Shown: positions 1 through 5,588, counted from the first letter of the stretch. The stretch: DNA of 8,178 nucleotides from JBCCYM01 sp039190005 (GCA_039190005.1 JBCCYM010000073.1:1-8178), one strand, 5' to 3'. The notes: generated by a model from the letters alone, not told the origin. Made by a program: numbers and translations.

Positions 1-594
1 AAAATATTTTTTTTTTACAGTGTATTCTCAGGGATAAGTTTTGGATTTATTATCAATTATTTCACCGCGGCGCCTTTTATTATCCAAAATACCTATCATA
101 TTAAACCATTGCATACCGGTTTGTATTTATTATTTATGCCGGTTAGTTTAATTGTTGGCGCGTTCGTGGCAAAATATCTAGCGCAATGTAAAATGAAAGC
201 GGCAAATTTAGTCACTATTTATGCCATTTCTTTTTTAGTTGTCTCTTTAGTTAGTCTTATTTTGAGTTACTTTATTCAAAGTATTGCTTTGTTAGTCATT
301 ATGATAGTCATCATTGGATTTTTATGCGGATTGATTATGCCAGTCTTAACAGGTGAAAGCGTTAGCACCATAGATGCTTCAATTGGCACGGCGATGGCCA
401 GTTCTATACAAGTCATGATAAAAATGCTAATGACCGCTGCGTGTATGATGATCGGCTTGACAATCCATGTCAAAACAACAACAGACCTTTTATTGATCTT
501 TATTATCCTGTCGGTTATGCTTAATACATTGTTATTGTTTATGTCACTTATGAAAAAAGTTGATAAAGAAAATATTACCGTAACATTAAAATGA
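1..594 (+). CDS. Bcr/CflA-type MFS transporter, C-terminal half (5' end outside window)
   Basis: Frame 1 is open from the first base to a TGA at 592-594, giving 197 residues of an integral inner-membrane protein. MFS proteins of this family export drugs or small metabolites using the proton gradient; the substrate cannot be read here. The visible part has about six hydrophobic segments, matching the second MFS half. A motif FTAAPF (61-78) sits in the first visible helix, and a stretch with IGTAMASSIQ near residues 129-138 corresponds to the small-residue GTAS-like segment common in Bcr/CflA proteins. A TTG at 109 lies inside a helix-loop of this continuous frame and is not a credible start. 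The stop overlaps the next gene's ATG (ATGA at 591-594), so the two are probably cotranscribed. The family call rests on pattern and on resemblance to the two complete MFS genes downstream. A run of ten T at 7-16 lies within the coding frame. Confidence 0.85.
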   Translation, partial: KIFFFYSVFSGISFGFIINYFTAAPFIIQNTYHIKPLHTGLYLLFMPVSLIVGAFVAKYLAQCKMKAANLVTIYAISFLVVSLVSLILSYFIQSIALLVIMIVIIGFLCGLIMPVLTGESVSTIDASIGTAMASSIQVMIKMLMTAACMMIGLTIHVKTTTDLLLIFIILSVMLNTLLLFMSLMKKVDKENITVTLK

Positions 595-1046
595 TTCAAT
601 TAAAACCTATAGGCGTTATAGAGAATACCCGCGATGAAATAACGGACGACTATTGGGATGATGTGAGCTCCATTATTCGCCTTGATCAGTCAATACTTGA
701 AGATTCCGCCACAATGGGACTGGAAATGTTTTCTCATATTGAAGTCATCTTTTATATGCATAAAGTAGAAAAAGTGATGACTGGCGCCAGACATCCACGT
801 AATAACTCGAATTTACCTCAAGTTGGCGTTCTCGCGCAGCGTAATAAAAACAGACCAAATCAACTTGGTGTTTCTTACGCGAAAATCATAGCGGTTGATG
901 GGTTGACAATACGTGTTAACGGTCTGGACGCCATTAACGGCACACCTGTTCTAGATATAAAACCTTGTATAAAAGCTTTCCTGCCAAAACAATCGATTAA
1001 AGAGCCTGCCTGGACAGATGACATAATGAGAAATTATTTTAAATAA
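591..1046 (+). CDS. TsaA/TrmO-family (UPF0066) SAM-dependent methyltransferase-like protein, short form
   Basis: This 151-residue protein belongs to the TsaA/TrmO beta-barrel family. The best-known member, E. coli TrmO (about 235 residues), uses S-adenosylmethionine to methylate t6A37 in tRNA-Thr to m6t6A. Visible hallmarks are PIGVI at residues 6-10, ARHPR at 66-70, GVLAQRNKNRPNQLGVS at 79-95 (the SAM-site signature region) and GTPVLDIKP at 117-125. The C-terminal PAWTDDIMRNYF (139-150) resembles the ending of a short subfamily I remember from other bacteria. That subfamily lacks the extra C-terminal domain of TrmO and reads AQR and KNRPN where TrmO reads ATR and PNRPNPIG. Its RNA substrate is therefore uncertain, so I assign no gene symbol. 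The ATG overlaps the MFS stop and has no Shine-Dalgarno sequence, which suggests translational coupling. The stop is 10 bp from that of the convergent VOC gene. Confidence 0.85.
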   Translation: MIQLKPIGVIENTRDEITDDYWDDVSSIIRLDQSILEDSATMGLEMFSHIEVIFYMHKVEKVMTGARHPRNNSNLPQVGVLAQRNKNRPNQLGVSYAKIIAVDGLTIRVNGLDAINGTPVLDIKPCIKAFLPKQSIKEPAWTDDIMRNYFK

Positions 1047-1056
1047 GCTTGAACTA

Positions 1057-1467
1057 TTATCTTTGGCGATTATCTTCAACAATTTCCACCCATATGCCAT
1101 CCGGGTCTTGAATAAAAAAATAATCAATACCAGTTCGTCCTCGCTTAATTTCGATTTGATCCGCGATACCTTTTTCAAGTACGTGTTGTTTCGCGTCTTC
1201 AATTGATTGAACACGCAAAGCAAAATGTTTAACACCAATTCGTGGCAGGTCTGTTTCTACTTTTTTGCCCTGCTGCTTTAATGGTTCAAAATTCTTATAT
1301 GCGAATAGCTCAAGTAGTGTCCCCGCTAAATCAAGATGAATAATTTGCAATGAGCCATCATCAGCTGCCCATTCAAATACCGGTTTAAATCCCAATTGTT
1401 GATAAAACGCGATGGATCTCTGTGGATTAGACACACTAATCGCGACATGATGAAAAACAAACATCAT
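1057..1467 (-). CDS. VOC superfamily (glyoxalase/lactoylglutathione lyase-like) metalloprotein
   Basis: This 136-residue protein has the two-module fold of the vicinal oxygen chelate superfamily, the usual size for single-domain members. Likely metal ligands are all present: H7 in FHHVAISV, E53 in LLELF, H81 in KHFALRV and E128 in WVEIVED. The signature DPDGIWVEI lies at 121-129. Two His and two Glu is the ligand set of glyoxalase I. However, the 28-residue gap between E53 and H81 is longer than in E. coli GloA (18), so I call only the superfamily. Detoxification of methylglyoxal is possible but unproven; epimerase, dioxygenase-like or resistance roles are alternatives. The protein is cytoplasmic, with no signal peptide. 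Two adjacent ATGs exist (1467 and 1464). AAGGA at 1473-1477 is 5 nt from the first and 8 nt from the second, so the second may be the true start. A sigma70-like promoter lies just upstream. Confidence 0.88.
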   Translation of the reverse strand: MMFVFHHVAISVSNPQRSIAFYQQLGFKPVFEWAADDGSLQIIHLDLAGTLLELFAYKNFEPLKQQGKKVETDLPRIGVKHFALRVQSIEDAKQHVLEKGIADQIEIKRGRTGIDYFFIQDPDGIWVEIVEDNRQR

Positions 1468-1472
1468 ATTAA

Positions 1473-1477
1473 TCCTT
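1473..1477 (-). promoter_or_regulatory. Ribosome binding site of the VOC gene
   Basis: On the minus strand this reads AAGGA. It sits 5 nt before the ATG at 1467 and 8 nt before the ATG at 1464. The spacing favours the second ATG, which would remove one Met from the protein. Confidence 0.7.
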
Positions 1478-1500
1478 AGAAAAAGTATATTTTTCCTGTA

Positions 1501-1523
1501 TTATAAAACAGCTGCTATTATAA
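1501..1523. repeat. Near-symmetric dyad in the divergent VOC/MFS intergenic region
   Basis: TTATAA at 1501-1506 and TTATAA at 1518-1523 flank a central palindrome CAGCTG (1509-1514), with 2 and 3 bp between the parts. The element overlaps the -10 of the predicted VOC promoter and reaches its start point, which is where a repressor site would act. It could equally be chance in AT-rich DNA. Confidence 0.3.
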
Positions 1524-1545
1524 AGGCTAGAATAAATGAAGCCAA
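1517..1545 (-). promoter_or_regulatory. Sigma70-type promoter for the VOC gene
   Basis: On the minus strand, TTGGCT (1540-1545, 4 of 6 matches to TTGACA) is followed after 17 bp by a perfect TATAAT (1517-1522). Transcription would begin near 1510, leaving a leader of about 43 nt before the ATG. A second perfect minus-strand TATAAT lies at 1500-1505 but has no good -35 partner. I found no comparable promoter on the plus strand for the divergent MFS gene. Confidence 0.55.
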
Positions 1546-1554
1546 TCAACATTT

Positions 1555-2775
1555 ATGATCAATACACCTAAAAGCTGCCGCTACAAAGTGCATTCTTCGG
1601 CGCCAAATAGCATGTTTATTGTATTGCTCATTGCTATGGCGTTTACCTCCTGGATGTCAATTAAACTCCCGGTGCCGGCATTGCCTTTATTAGGAAAAGT
1701 ATTTGGCGTCAATGACCAAGCGCTCAAAGTTTCTATCACCCTTAATTTATTAGGTTTTTCATTTTCGCAAATTATCTGGGGACCATTATCTGACCGTTTT
1801 GGCAGACGCGCCACAACGTTAGCGGCCCTTATTATGACAATTCTAGGTGCCGGTGTCGCGATGTTGGCGAATAATGTCCTTGTTTATATCTTCGGGCGTA
1901 TTCTTGAAGGTTTCGCGGTAGGTTATTCAGCGCCGATAGGTCGCGCTATTATGGCGGATTCATTACACAAAAAAACACTATCCAGAGTGTATGCCTGGTA
2001 CGCCATTGCCGCGCTTATCGCGCCAGCGATAGGTCCCTTATGTGGAAGCTATATCATTTACTTTGCCAATTGGCGCTATATTTTCGCTTTCACAATTTTA
2101 CTTTTTATCAGCTTATTCATTGGCTGTTATTTCTTTTTGCCGGAAACCAAAGAAAACTTGCTGAAACGTATTCATGTCTCGTTAATAGCCAAACAGATTA
2201 AATCTATTTCAACTACAGCTAATTTTTGGCGTTATGTGTTGATATACGCCTTAATCAATGGCTACATGATCGCCTTCTACACCGCCACACCGTTCTGGTA
2301 TGTCTTACAGCTGCATGTGCCCGACCAGGTTTTCCCCTGGCTTATTTTCGCGCCGATTGCCAGTTATATCATCAGTTCCAAGCTTACTAATCATCTGATT
2401 GATAAATTCACAATGGATACCCTGCTTTTATTTGGCATTATTATTGGTCTATTGACTGTTTTTTTAATATTGTTACTGGCGCTTATTGGTGTAAAACCCG
2501 ATGTCACGCTTCTGACAACATTGATAAGTCTGCTGTCATTCTCCTCAGGTATGGTCACACCTTTGACCAACTCTAGCCTCATGCATATTTTTCGCCAAGA
2601 AATCGCTATCGCCTCAGCCAAAATTTCAGGGATTCGCGTCACCAGCGCCGCTTTATTAGCTTTGATATCAACGAATATTCGACTTGGCACCTATTATCCA
2701 TTATTTATTTACACGGCAATAATTTTTGTCACCGCTTCATTATTATTTAAAATTTTAAAGTCTAAGACACATTAA
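1555..2775 (+). CDS. Bcr/CflA-family MFS drug-efflux-type transporter
   Basis: This 406-residue inner-membrane protein has about 12 hydrophobic segments, the normal length for the Bcr/CflA subfamily of proton-coupled multidrug exporters. MFS motif A is clear (GPLSDRFGRR, residues 76-85). The conserved Arg of the fourth helix is in GRILEGF (114-120), and the family features ANWRYIFAF (171-179) and LPET (195-198) precede the central cytoplasmic loop. A YTATPF motif at 242-247 parallels FTAAPF in the truncated transporter at the left edge. The substrate cannot be inferred; drug or siderophore/metabolite export are the family options. The ATG at 1555 has no Shine-Dalgarno sequence. An in-frame ATG at 1612 (residue 20), directly before the first helix, also lacks one, so the start is uncertain by 19 residues. 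The gene is divergent from the VOC gene and ends at a clear terminator, so it is probably a single-gene transcript. Confidence 0.9.
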   Translation: MINTPKSCRYKVHSSAPNSMFIVLLIAMAFTSWMSIKLPVPALPLLGKVFGVNDQALKVSITLNLLGFSFSQIIWGPLSDRFGRRATTLAALIMTILGAGVAMLANNVLVYIFGRILEGFAVGYSAPIGRAIMADSLHKKTLSRVYAWYAIAALIAPAIGPLCGSYIIYFANWRYIFAFTILLFISLFIGCYFFLPETKENLLKRIHVSLIAKQIKSISTTANFWRYVLIYALINGYMIAFYTATPFWYVLQLHVPDQVFPWLIFAPIASYIISSKLTNHLIDKFTMDTLLLFGIIIGLLTVFLILLLALIGVKPDVTLLTTLISLLSFSSGMVTPLTNSSLMHIFRQEIAIASAKISGIRVTSAALLALISTNIRLGTYYPLFIYTAIIFVTASLLFKILKSKTH

Positions 2776-2785
2776 TTTACCACAC

Positions 2786-2818
2786 TGAGCAATAGTCTCC
2801 TTGCTCATATTTTTATTT
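2786..2818 (+). terminator. Rho-independent terminator after the second MFS gene
   Basis: TGAGCAA (2786-2792) pairs perfectly with TTGCTCA (2801-2807) around an 8-nt loop, followed by TATTTTTATTT (2808-2818). It begins 10 bp after the stop codon, in the expected position and orientation. The stem is only 7 bp with 3 GC pairs, so efficiency may be moderate. Confidence 0.8.
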
Positions 2819-2825
2819 GATCCAG

Positions 2826-2855
2826 AATTTACAAAAATTTACATCCCTGTTTACC
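2826..2855 (+). promoter_or_regulatory. Direct repeats of TTTAC, candidate activator site
   Basis: AATTTACA occurs at 2826-2833 and again at 2836-2843, and a third TTTACC at 2850-2855 continues the series. The spacings of 10 and 12 bp put the copies on about the same face of the helix. The layout TTTAC-N6-TTACAT (2828-2844) resembles, from memory, OmpR-type response-regulator sites. It lies upstream of the predicted -35 of the exported-protein gene, where an activator would bind. The regulator itself is unknown. Confidence 0.4.
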
Positions 2856-2868
2856 AAGATAAATCTTG
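2855..2868. promoter_or_regulatory. Perfect palindrome overlapping the -35, candidate operator
   Basis: CAAGATAAATCTTG has 6-bp arms (2855-2860 and 2863-2868) around a 2-bp centre. Its right arm runs into the predicted -35 (2866-2871), a classic position for a repressor operator. No regulator gene lies in the window. Confidence 0.4.
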
Positions 2869-2893
2869 TATAAAAAGTAGTTTATGATATACT
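2866..2893 (+). promoter_or_regulatory. Extended -10 promoter for the exported beta-helix gene
   Basis: TATACT (2888-2893, 5 of 6 matches to TATAAT) is preceded by TGA (2885-2887), giving an extended -10 element TGnTATACT. The -35, TTGTAT (2866-2871), is weak (3 of 6) at 16-bp spacing, as often seen with extended -10 promoters and with activator-dependent ones. Transcription should start near 2900, giving a leader of about 49 nt. Confidence 0.6.
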
Positions 2894-2902
2894 CAAAGAC
2901 AA

Positions 2903-2917
2903 AGATTCTGTGAATCT
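2903..2917 (+). repeat. Hairpin at the predicted 5' end of the beta-helix gene mRNA
   Basis: AGATTC (2903-2908) and GAATCT (2912-2917) are perfectly complementary around a TGT loop. With a start near 2900, the transcript would begin almost directly with this stem-loop, a position known to protect mRNA 5' ends. It could instead be a second operator, since its arms share the AGAT/ATCT core with the palindrome at 2855-2868. Confidence 0.4.
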
Positions 2918-2937
2918 AAATAATAAGATTAATAAAT

Positions 2938-2942
2938 GGTGA
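2938..2942 (+). promoter_or_regulatory. Ribosome binding site of the exported beta-helix gene
   Basis: GGTGA lies 6 nt before the ATG at 2949 and fixes that start. The nearby ATGs at 2936 and 2944 are out of frame with the gene and open only 3- and 2-codon reading frames. Confidence 0.7.
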
Positions 2943-2948
2943 AATGAA

Positions 2949-3020
2949 ATGAAGAAAAAAATAACTTTTATTACCACTTTTTTACTAGCCACAATCAGCT
3001 TTTATGCGGTGTCTTACGCT
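2949..3020 (+). other. Sec signal peptide of the beta-helix protein
   Basis: Residues 1-24 show a positively charged start (KKK), a hydrophobic stretch from about 5 to 21, and SYA before a predicted signal peptidase I cut between A24 and S25. There is no cysteine at +1, so it is not a lipoprotein signal. Confidence 0.8.
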
Positions 3021-4259
3021 TCAATTGTACATCATATTTGCTACCCTAAAAATAATATTGATTTAGGCTTATGTGCCACAACACCTGGCGACATTATTAT
3101 ACTTGACGCACAAACCATTTCTTTGAATAAACCACTTACTTTAGCTGATAATGTGGTTATTACCGGTACAGGTAATAAATCTCAACTTACATTTAGCAAT
3201 TCACAAGCAAATGGCAGTGGATTGGATATTATTCTCGGCAAAAATAATACATTGGAAAATTTTTCAATCGTTTCTCCAGCTCAAGAAGGAAATTATGCTG
3301 TTTCTTCAAAAAATTTTAATGCCGGCACAGGAAGTGGACAATCTGTTGGAAATTTAACAATTAATCATTTAAATTTAAAAAATGGCACAATTAACATAGG
3401 CATTGGTGATGGTTCTTCTGATTCTCATATTAGTATAACAAATAATCATGTTGCTTCTGGTTATACATTGGGTTCCCCATCTCAAGCGGATGCGGGGATT
3501 TATATTCTAGCGAATAATGCTTCGACTGTTACTGTTGATAAAGAACAGAATAACTATATCAATGTTTCCGGCGCACAACAGGATGTCTTTGGTATTTATA
3601 ACCAAGCAATGAATAAATCAACGATAACGCTAATAAATGGCATTTCACAGAATATTTTCCATCAAGGCTCAGTGAGTTCAAGCTTAATTTATAACTACGC
3701 GAGTACAAGCAGTTTGATTGATATTCGTAAGGGTGAATTAAAAAATATTGTCAAAACAACACAAGATCAATATGAAGTATCAGGGATAACTAATTATGCC
3801 AGTCATCATGCTATCATATTTATTTATGCGATTACTGATAACCGCTTAGAGGTAGGTGGCACAGCATACGGTGGAGATTGGGGGTTAACGGATGCCGCTT
3901 TGCGTAATATGGCTGATTATTTTGGTAAAGTAGATATTCTTTCGATAAAAGATAATGTTTTAAGTGTTGGCGCAACCAGTGATGGTATGGCTGCTTTTGA
4001 AAGTTGGGTAAATACCAATGGTCATATCGATTATCATGCTAAGAATATTGTCAATAACGTTATCAGTTCCAGGAAAAAATATCCTGCTACTCAATATAAT
4101 ATGTTACTGATTGCGAGTGATAATAATTATAATCAACGTCATGGTATTATTAAATTTAAAGATGATAATTGGAATCAAGCCAAACAAGATTTACTTAATG
4201 ACAATCAGTTTATTAATGGTAAAATTACCATTGACCAAGAAGGTGGCATTATAAAATAG
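2949..4259 (+). CDS. Exported Asn-rich protein, predicted parallel beta-helix of about 33-residue repeats, function unknown
   Basis: I do not recognise this 436-residue protein. It begins with a clear Sec signal peptide: KKK at residues 2-4, a hydrophobic core, and a likely cut after SYA at 24. The mature part has just two cysteines, C31 and C42, close enough for a disulfide in the periplasm or outside the cell. The rest is rich in Asn, Ser, Thr, Gly and alternating hydrophobics (for example VVITGTG, LTINHLNLKN, ISITNN), the look of a right-handed parallel beta-helix of the pectin-lyase-like type. Degenerate units beginning GIY/LIY/GIT/GLT recur every 31-36 residues from about 183. No autotransporter barrel, LPxTG motif or lipobox is present, and I see no acidic catalytic cluster typical of polysaccharide lyases. 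An adhesin, a surface-coat protein or a secreted host-interaction factor would fit. The gene is visibly more AT-rich than pyrG/kdsA, stands alone, and has its own promoter and a good Shine-Dalgarno sequence. Confidence 0.85.
   Translation: MKKKITFITTFLLATISFYAVSYASIVHHICYPKNNIDLGLCATTPGDIIILDAQTISLNKPLTLADNVVITGTGNKSQLTFSNSQANGSGLDIILGKNNTLENFSIVSPAQEGNYAVSSKNFNAGTGSGQSVGNLTINHLNLKNGTINIGIGDGSSDSHISITNNHVASGYTLGSPSQADAGIYILANNASTVTVDKEQNNYINVSGAQQDVFGIYNQAMNKSTITLINGISQNIFHQGSVSSSLIYNYASTSSLIDIRKGELKNIVKTTQDQYEVSGITNYASHHAIIFIYAITDNRLEVGGTAYGGDWGLTDAALRNMADYFGKVDILSIKDNVLSVGATSDGMAAFESWVNTNGHIDYHAKNIVNNVISSRKKYPATQYNMLLIASDNNYNQRHGIIKFKDDNWNQAKQDLLNDNQFINGKITIDQEGGIIK
3495..4130 (+). repeat. 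Degenerate tandem repeat units of 31-36 residues within the beta-helix protein
   Basis: Units start near residues 183 (GIYILANNAST), 215 (GIYNQAMNKST), 246 (LIYNYASTSS), 279 (GITNYASHHA), 312 (GLTDAALRN), 347 (MAAFESWVNTNG) and 383 (YNMLLIASDNN). Each runs as a GIYN-like strand, a turn of small polar residues, a second strand (STVTV, STITL, SLIDI, AIIFI, KVDIL, HIDYH) and an Asn-centred third strand (NNYINVSG, NRLEVGG, NVLSVG, NVISS). The period drifts from 31 to 36. The first four units match best and the last is weak. Repetition is visible at the protein level only; the DNA has diverged. Confidence 0.6.
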
Positions 4260-4276
4260 TATTCGCCTATATCATA

Positions 4277-4304
4277 TTGCTATTATTTTTATGACATCTA
4301 TAAT
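4277..4304 (+). promoter_or_regulatory. Sigma70-type promoter for the third MFS gene
   Basis: TTGCTA (4277-4282, 4 of 6 matches) and a perfect TATAAT (4299-4304) are 16 bp apart. Transcription would start near 4311, leaving a leader of about 25 nt before the ATG at 4336. The -10 lies inside a perfect inverted repeat, ATCTAT-A-ATAGAT (4296-4308), which could be an operator. Confidence 0.55.
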
Positions 4305-4335
4305 AGATAAAGTTTTTTATCGTCATTAAAAAATA

Positions 4336-5532
4336 ATGCAAAAAGATCAATATCATACTTACTGGTTTATTATCCCAGTACTCTGTTTTGCTGCCATTCT
4401 AGGTATCATGGCGATTGATCTCAACGCACCCTCTTTGCCATGGATAGCACGTAGTTTACATGCAAGCCCTTATTTAGTACGACTAACCGTACCATTCAAT
4501 TCATATGGAGTGGCTGTTGGCGCCTTTATATTTGGCGCGTTATTAGATGCTTTTGGACGTAAAAAACCGATTATCATGGCTATGATTGCCTATATTATTA
4601 TCAGCTTACTTTGCGCCCTATCACCAACCATTCATATTTTATTATTATTAAGATTTACGCAAGGATTTTGTTTGGCGTCCATGTTCGTTGGTTATCGCGC
4701 CATTGTTGCGGATGTCTATGGCCCGGTGAATAAAGTACATCATGCTATGGCAACTATTGGTATGTTTGTCTCGATGAGTCCAATTTTCGCGCCTTCAATT
4801 GGGGGATATTTACAGCATATTTTTGGTTGGCAAGCGAATTTTATTTTTTTAGCGATTTATGGTTTTTTGGTGGTATGCGCTTTGTCTATACTTCCGGAAA
4901 CACATTGGCAAAGAACGCCTATACGCCATCAGCAAATTAGTAAACGGTATATAAAAATATTAGCCACGCCTCGATTTTGGTTGGGGATAATGTTTATGTG
5001 CGTTGGTACCATTGTCGTAAGTTTTGCTATTATTGGATCATTTTTAATACAAGATGTACTTGGGTATAGTGCGATTGTTTTTGGTCATACCGCGTTGTGC
5101 CTGGGAATACTATGCTTTATTGGCAGTTATGTTTATCGTTTACTATTACGTCATTTTGCGCTCGCGAAAATTCTTATTTTCAATACTCTAGCGGCTATTG
5201 TGACAGCAATTATATTTGTGATGCTGGCAACACAATGGAAAATTAATTATTGGACGATTACCCTACCCGTCGCGGCAATTTTTTTCTTTATCTCATGCGC
5301 TGGCATTTATCAAGTTGGCACAGGTATTTGCACAAGTTTATTTCCTGAAATGGCCGGTACTGTAGGTGCGGTATCCGCTATCATTTTTCTTTTAATATCC
5401 TCGGTCATCATATCAATCGCCAGTTTTTTAAAAGCGCACACGGCCACACCGCTGGCAATGTTATACCTTATAGTGCTTATAACGCTTTTTATACTGACAC
5501 TTGTATTCCGTGATCATTTACAAAAAAATTGA
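4336..5532 (+). CDS. Bcr/CflA-family MFS drug-efflux-type transporter
   Basis: This 398-residue inner-membrane protein has about 12 hydrophobic segments, full length for the Bcr/CflA group. DLNAPSLP (residues 28-35) occupies the first-helix position of the family's D-x-x-x-P-x-L-P signature. Motif A is GALLDAFGRKK (67-77), motif B is RFTQG (106-110), and LPET (186-189) ends the sixth helix. In the C-terminal half, SFLIQDVLGYSAIVFG (235-250) and FPEMAGTVGAVS (336-347) are typical of drug-resistance members. The substrate is not readable. It lacks the YTATPF/FTAAPF motif shared by the other two transporters here, so it is probably a more distant paralogue. The ATG has no Shine-Dalgarno sequence in its AT-rich leader. 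It has its own promoter and converges on kdsA, with 56 bp between the stops. Confidence 0.92.
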   Translation: MQKDQYHTYWFIIPVLCFAAILGIMAIDLNAPSLPWIARSLHASPYLVRLTVPFNSYGVAVGAFIFGALLDAFGRKKPIIMAMIAYIIISLLCALSPTIHILLLLRFTQGFCLASMFVGYRAIVADVYGPVNKVHHAMATIGMFVSMSPIFAPSIGGYLQHIFGWQANFIFLAIYGFLVVCALSILPETHWQRTPIRHQQISKRYIKILATPRFWLGIMFMCVGTIVVSFAIIGSFLIQDVLGYSAIVFGHTALCLGILCFIGSYVYRLLLRHFALAKILIFNTLAAIVTAIIFVMLATQWKINYWTITLPVAAIFFFISCAGIYQVGTGICTSLFPEMAGTVGAVSAIIFLLISSVIISIASFLKAHTATPLAMLYLIVLITLFILTLVFRDHLQKN

Positions 5533-5560
5533 AATAAAAAACAGCACTTTGAAGCTACAC

Positions 5561-5584
5561 ATAAAGTTGACGTGATCACTTTAT
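5561..5584. terminator. Possible hairpin between the convergent MFS and kdsA genes
   Basis: ATAAAGT (5561-5567) and ACTTTAT (5578-5584) form a 7-bp inverted repeat with a 10-nt loop in the 56-bp gap between the two stops. The position suits a bidirectional terminator. No good T tract follows directly on either strand; for kdsA a TTTTTT run comes only about 25 bp later (5536-5541 read on the minus strand). Support is weak. Confidence 0.3.
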
Positions 5585-5588
5585 ATTC

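Noticed and set aside
109..594. An independent 161-residue protein starting at TTG 109
   Set aside because: The same frame is open and membrane-like from base 1, with family motifs before 109. It is part of a truncated transporter.
276..599. Minus-strand open frame antisense to the first MFS gene
   Set aside because: No ribosome binding site or recognisable motif, and it is fully covered by a real transporter frame. The same applies to 951-1238, 1581-1814 and 2391-2690 (minus) and to 3151-3357, 5572-5784 and 6058-6498 (plus).
4296..4319. ATCTATAATAGAT followed by T-rich DNA as a terminator for the exported protein gene
   Set aside because: The hairpin would have only 5 AT-rich pairs with a 3-nt loop. 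A -10 hexamer inside it and a -35 at 4277 fit a promoter better. I found no convincing terminator for the upstream gene.
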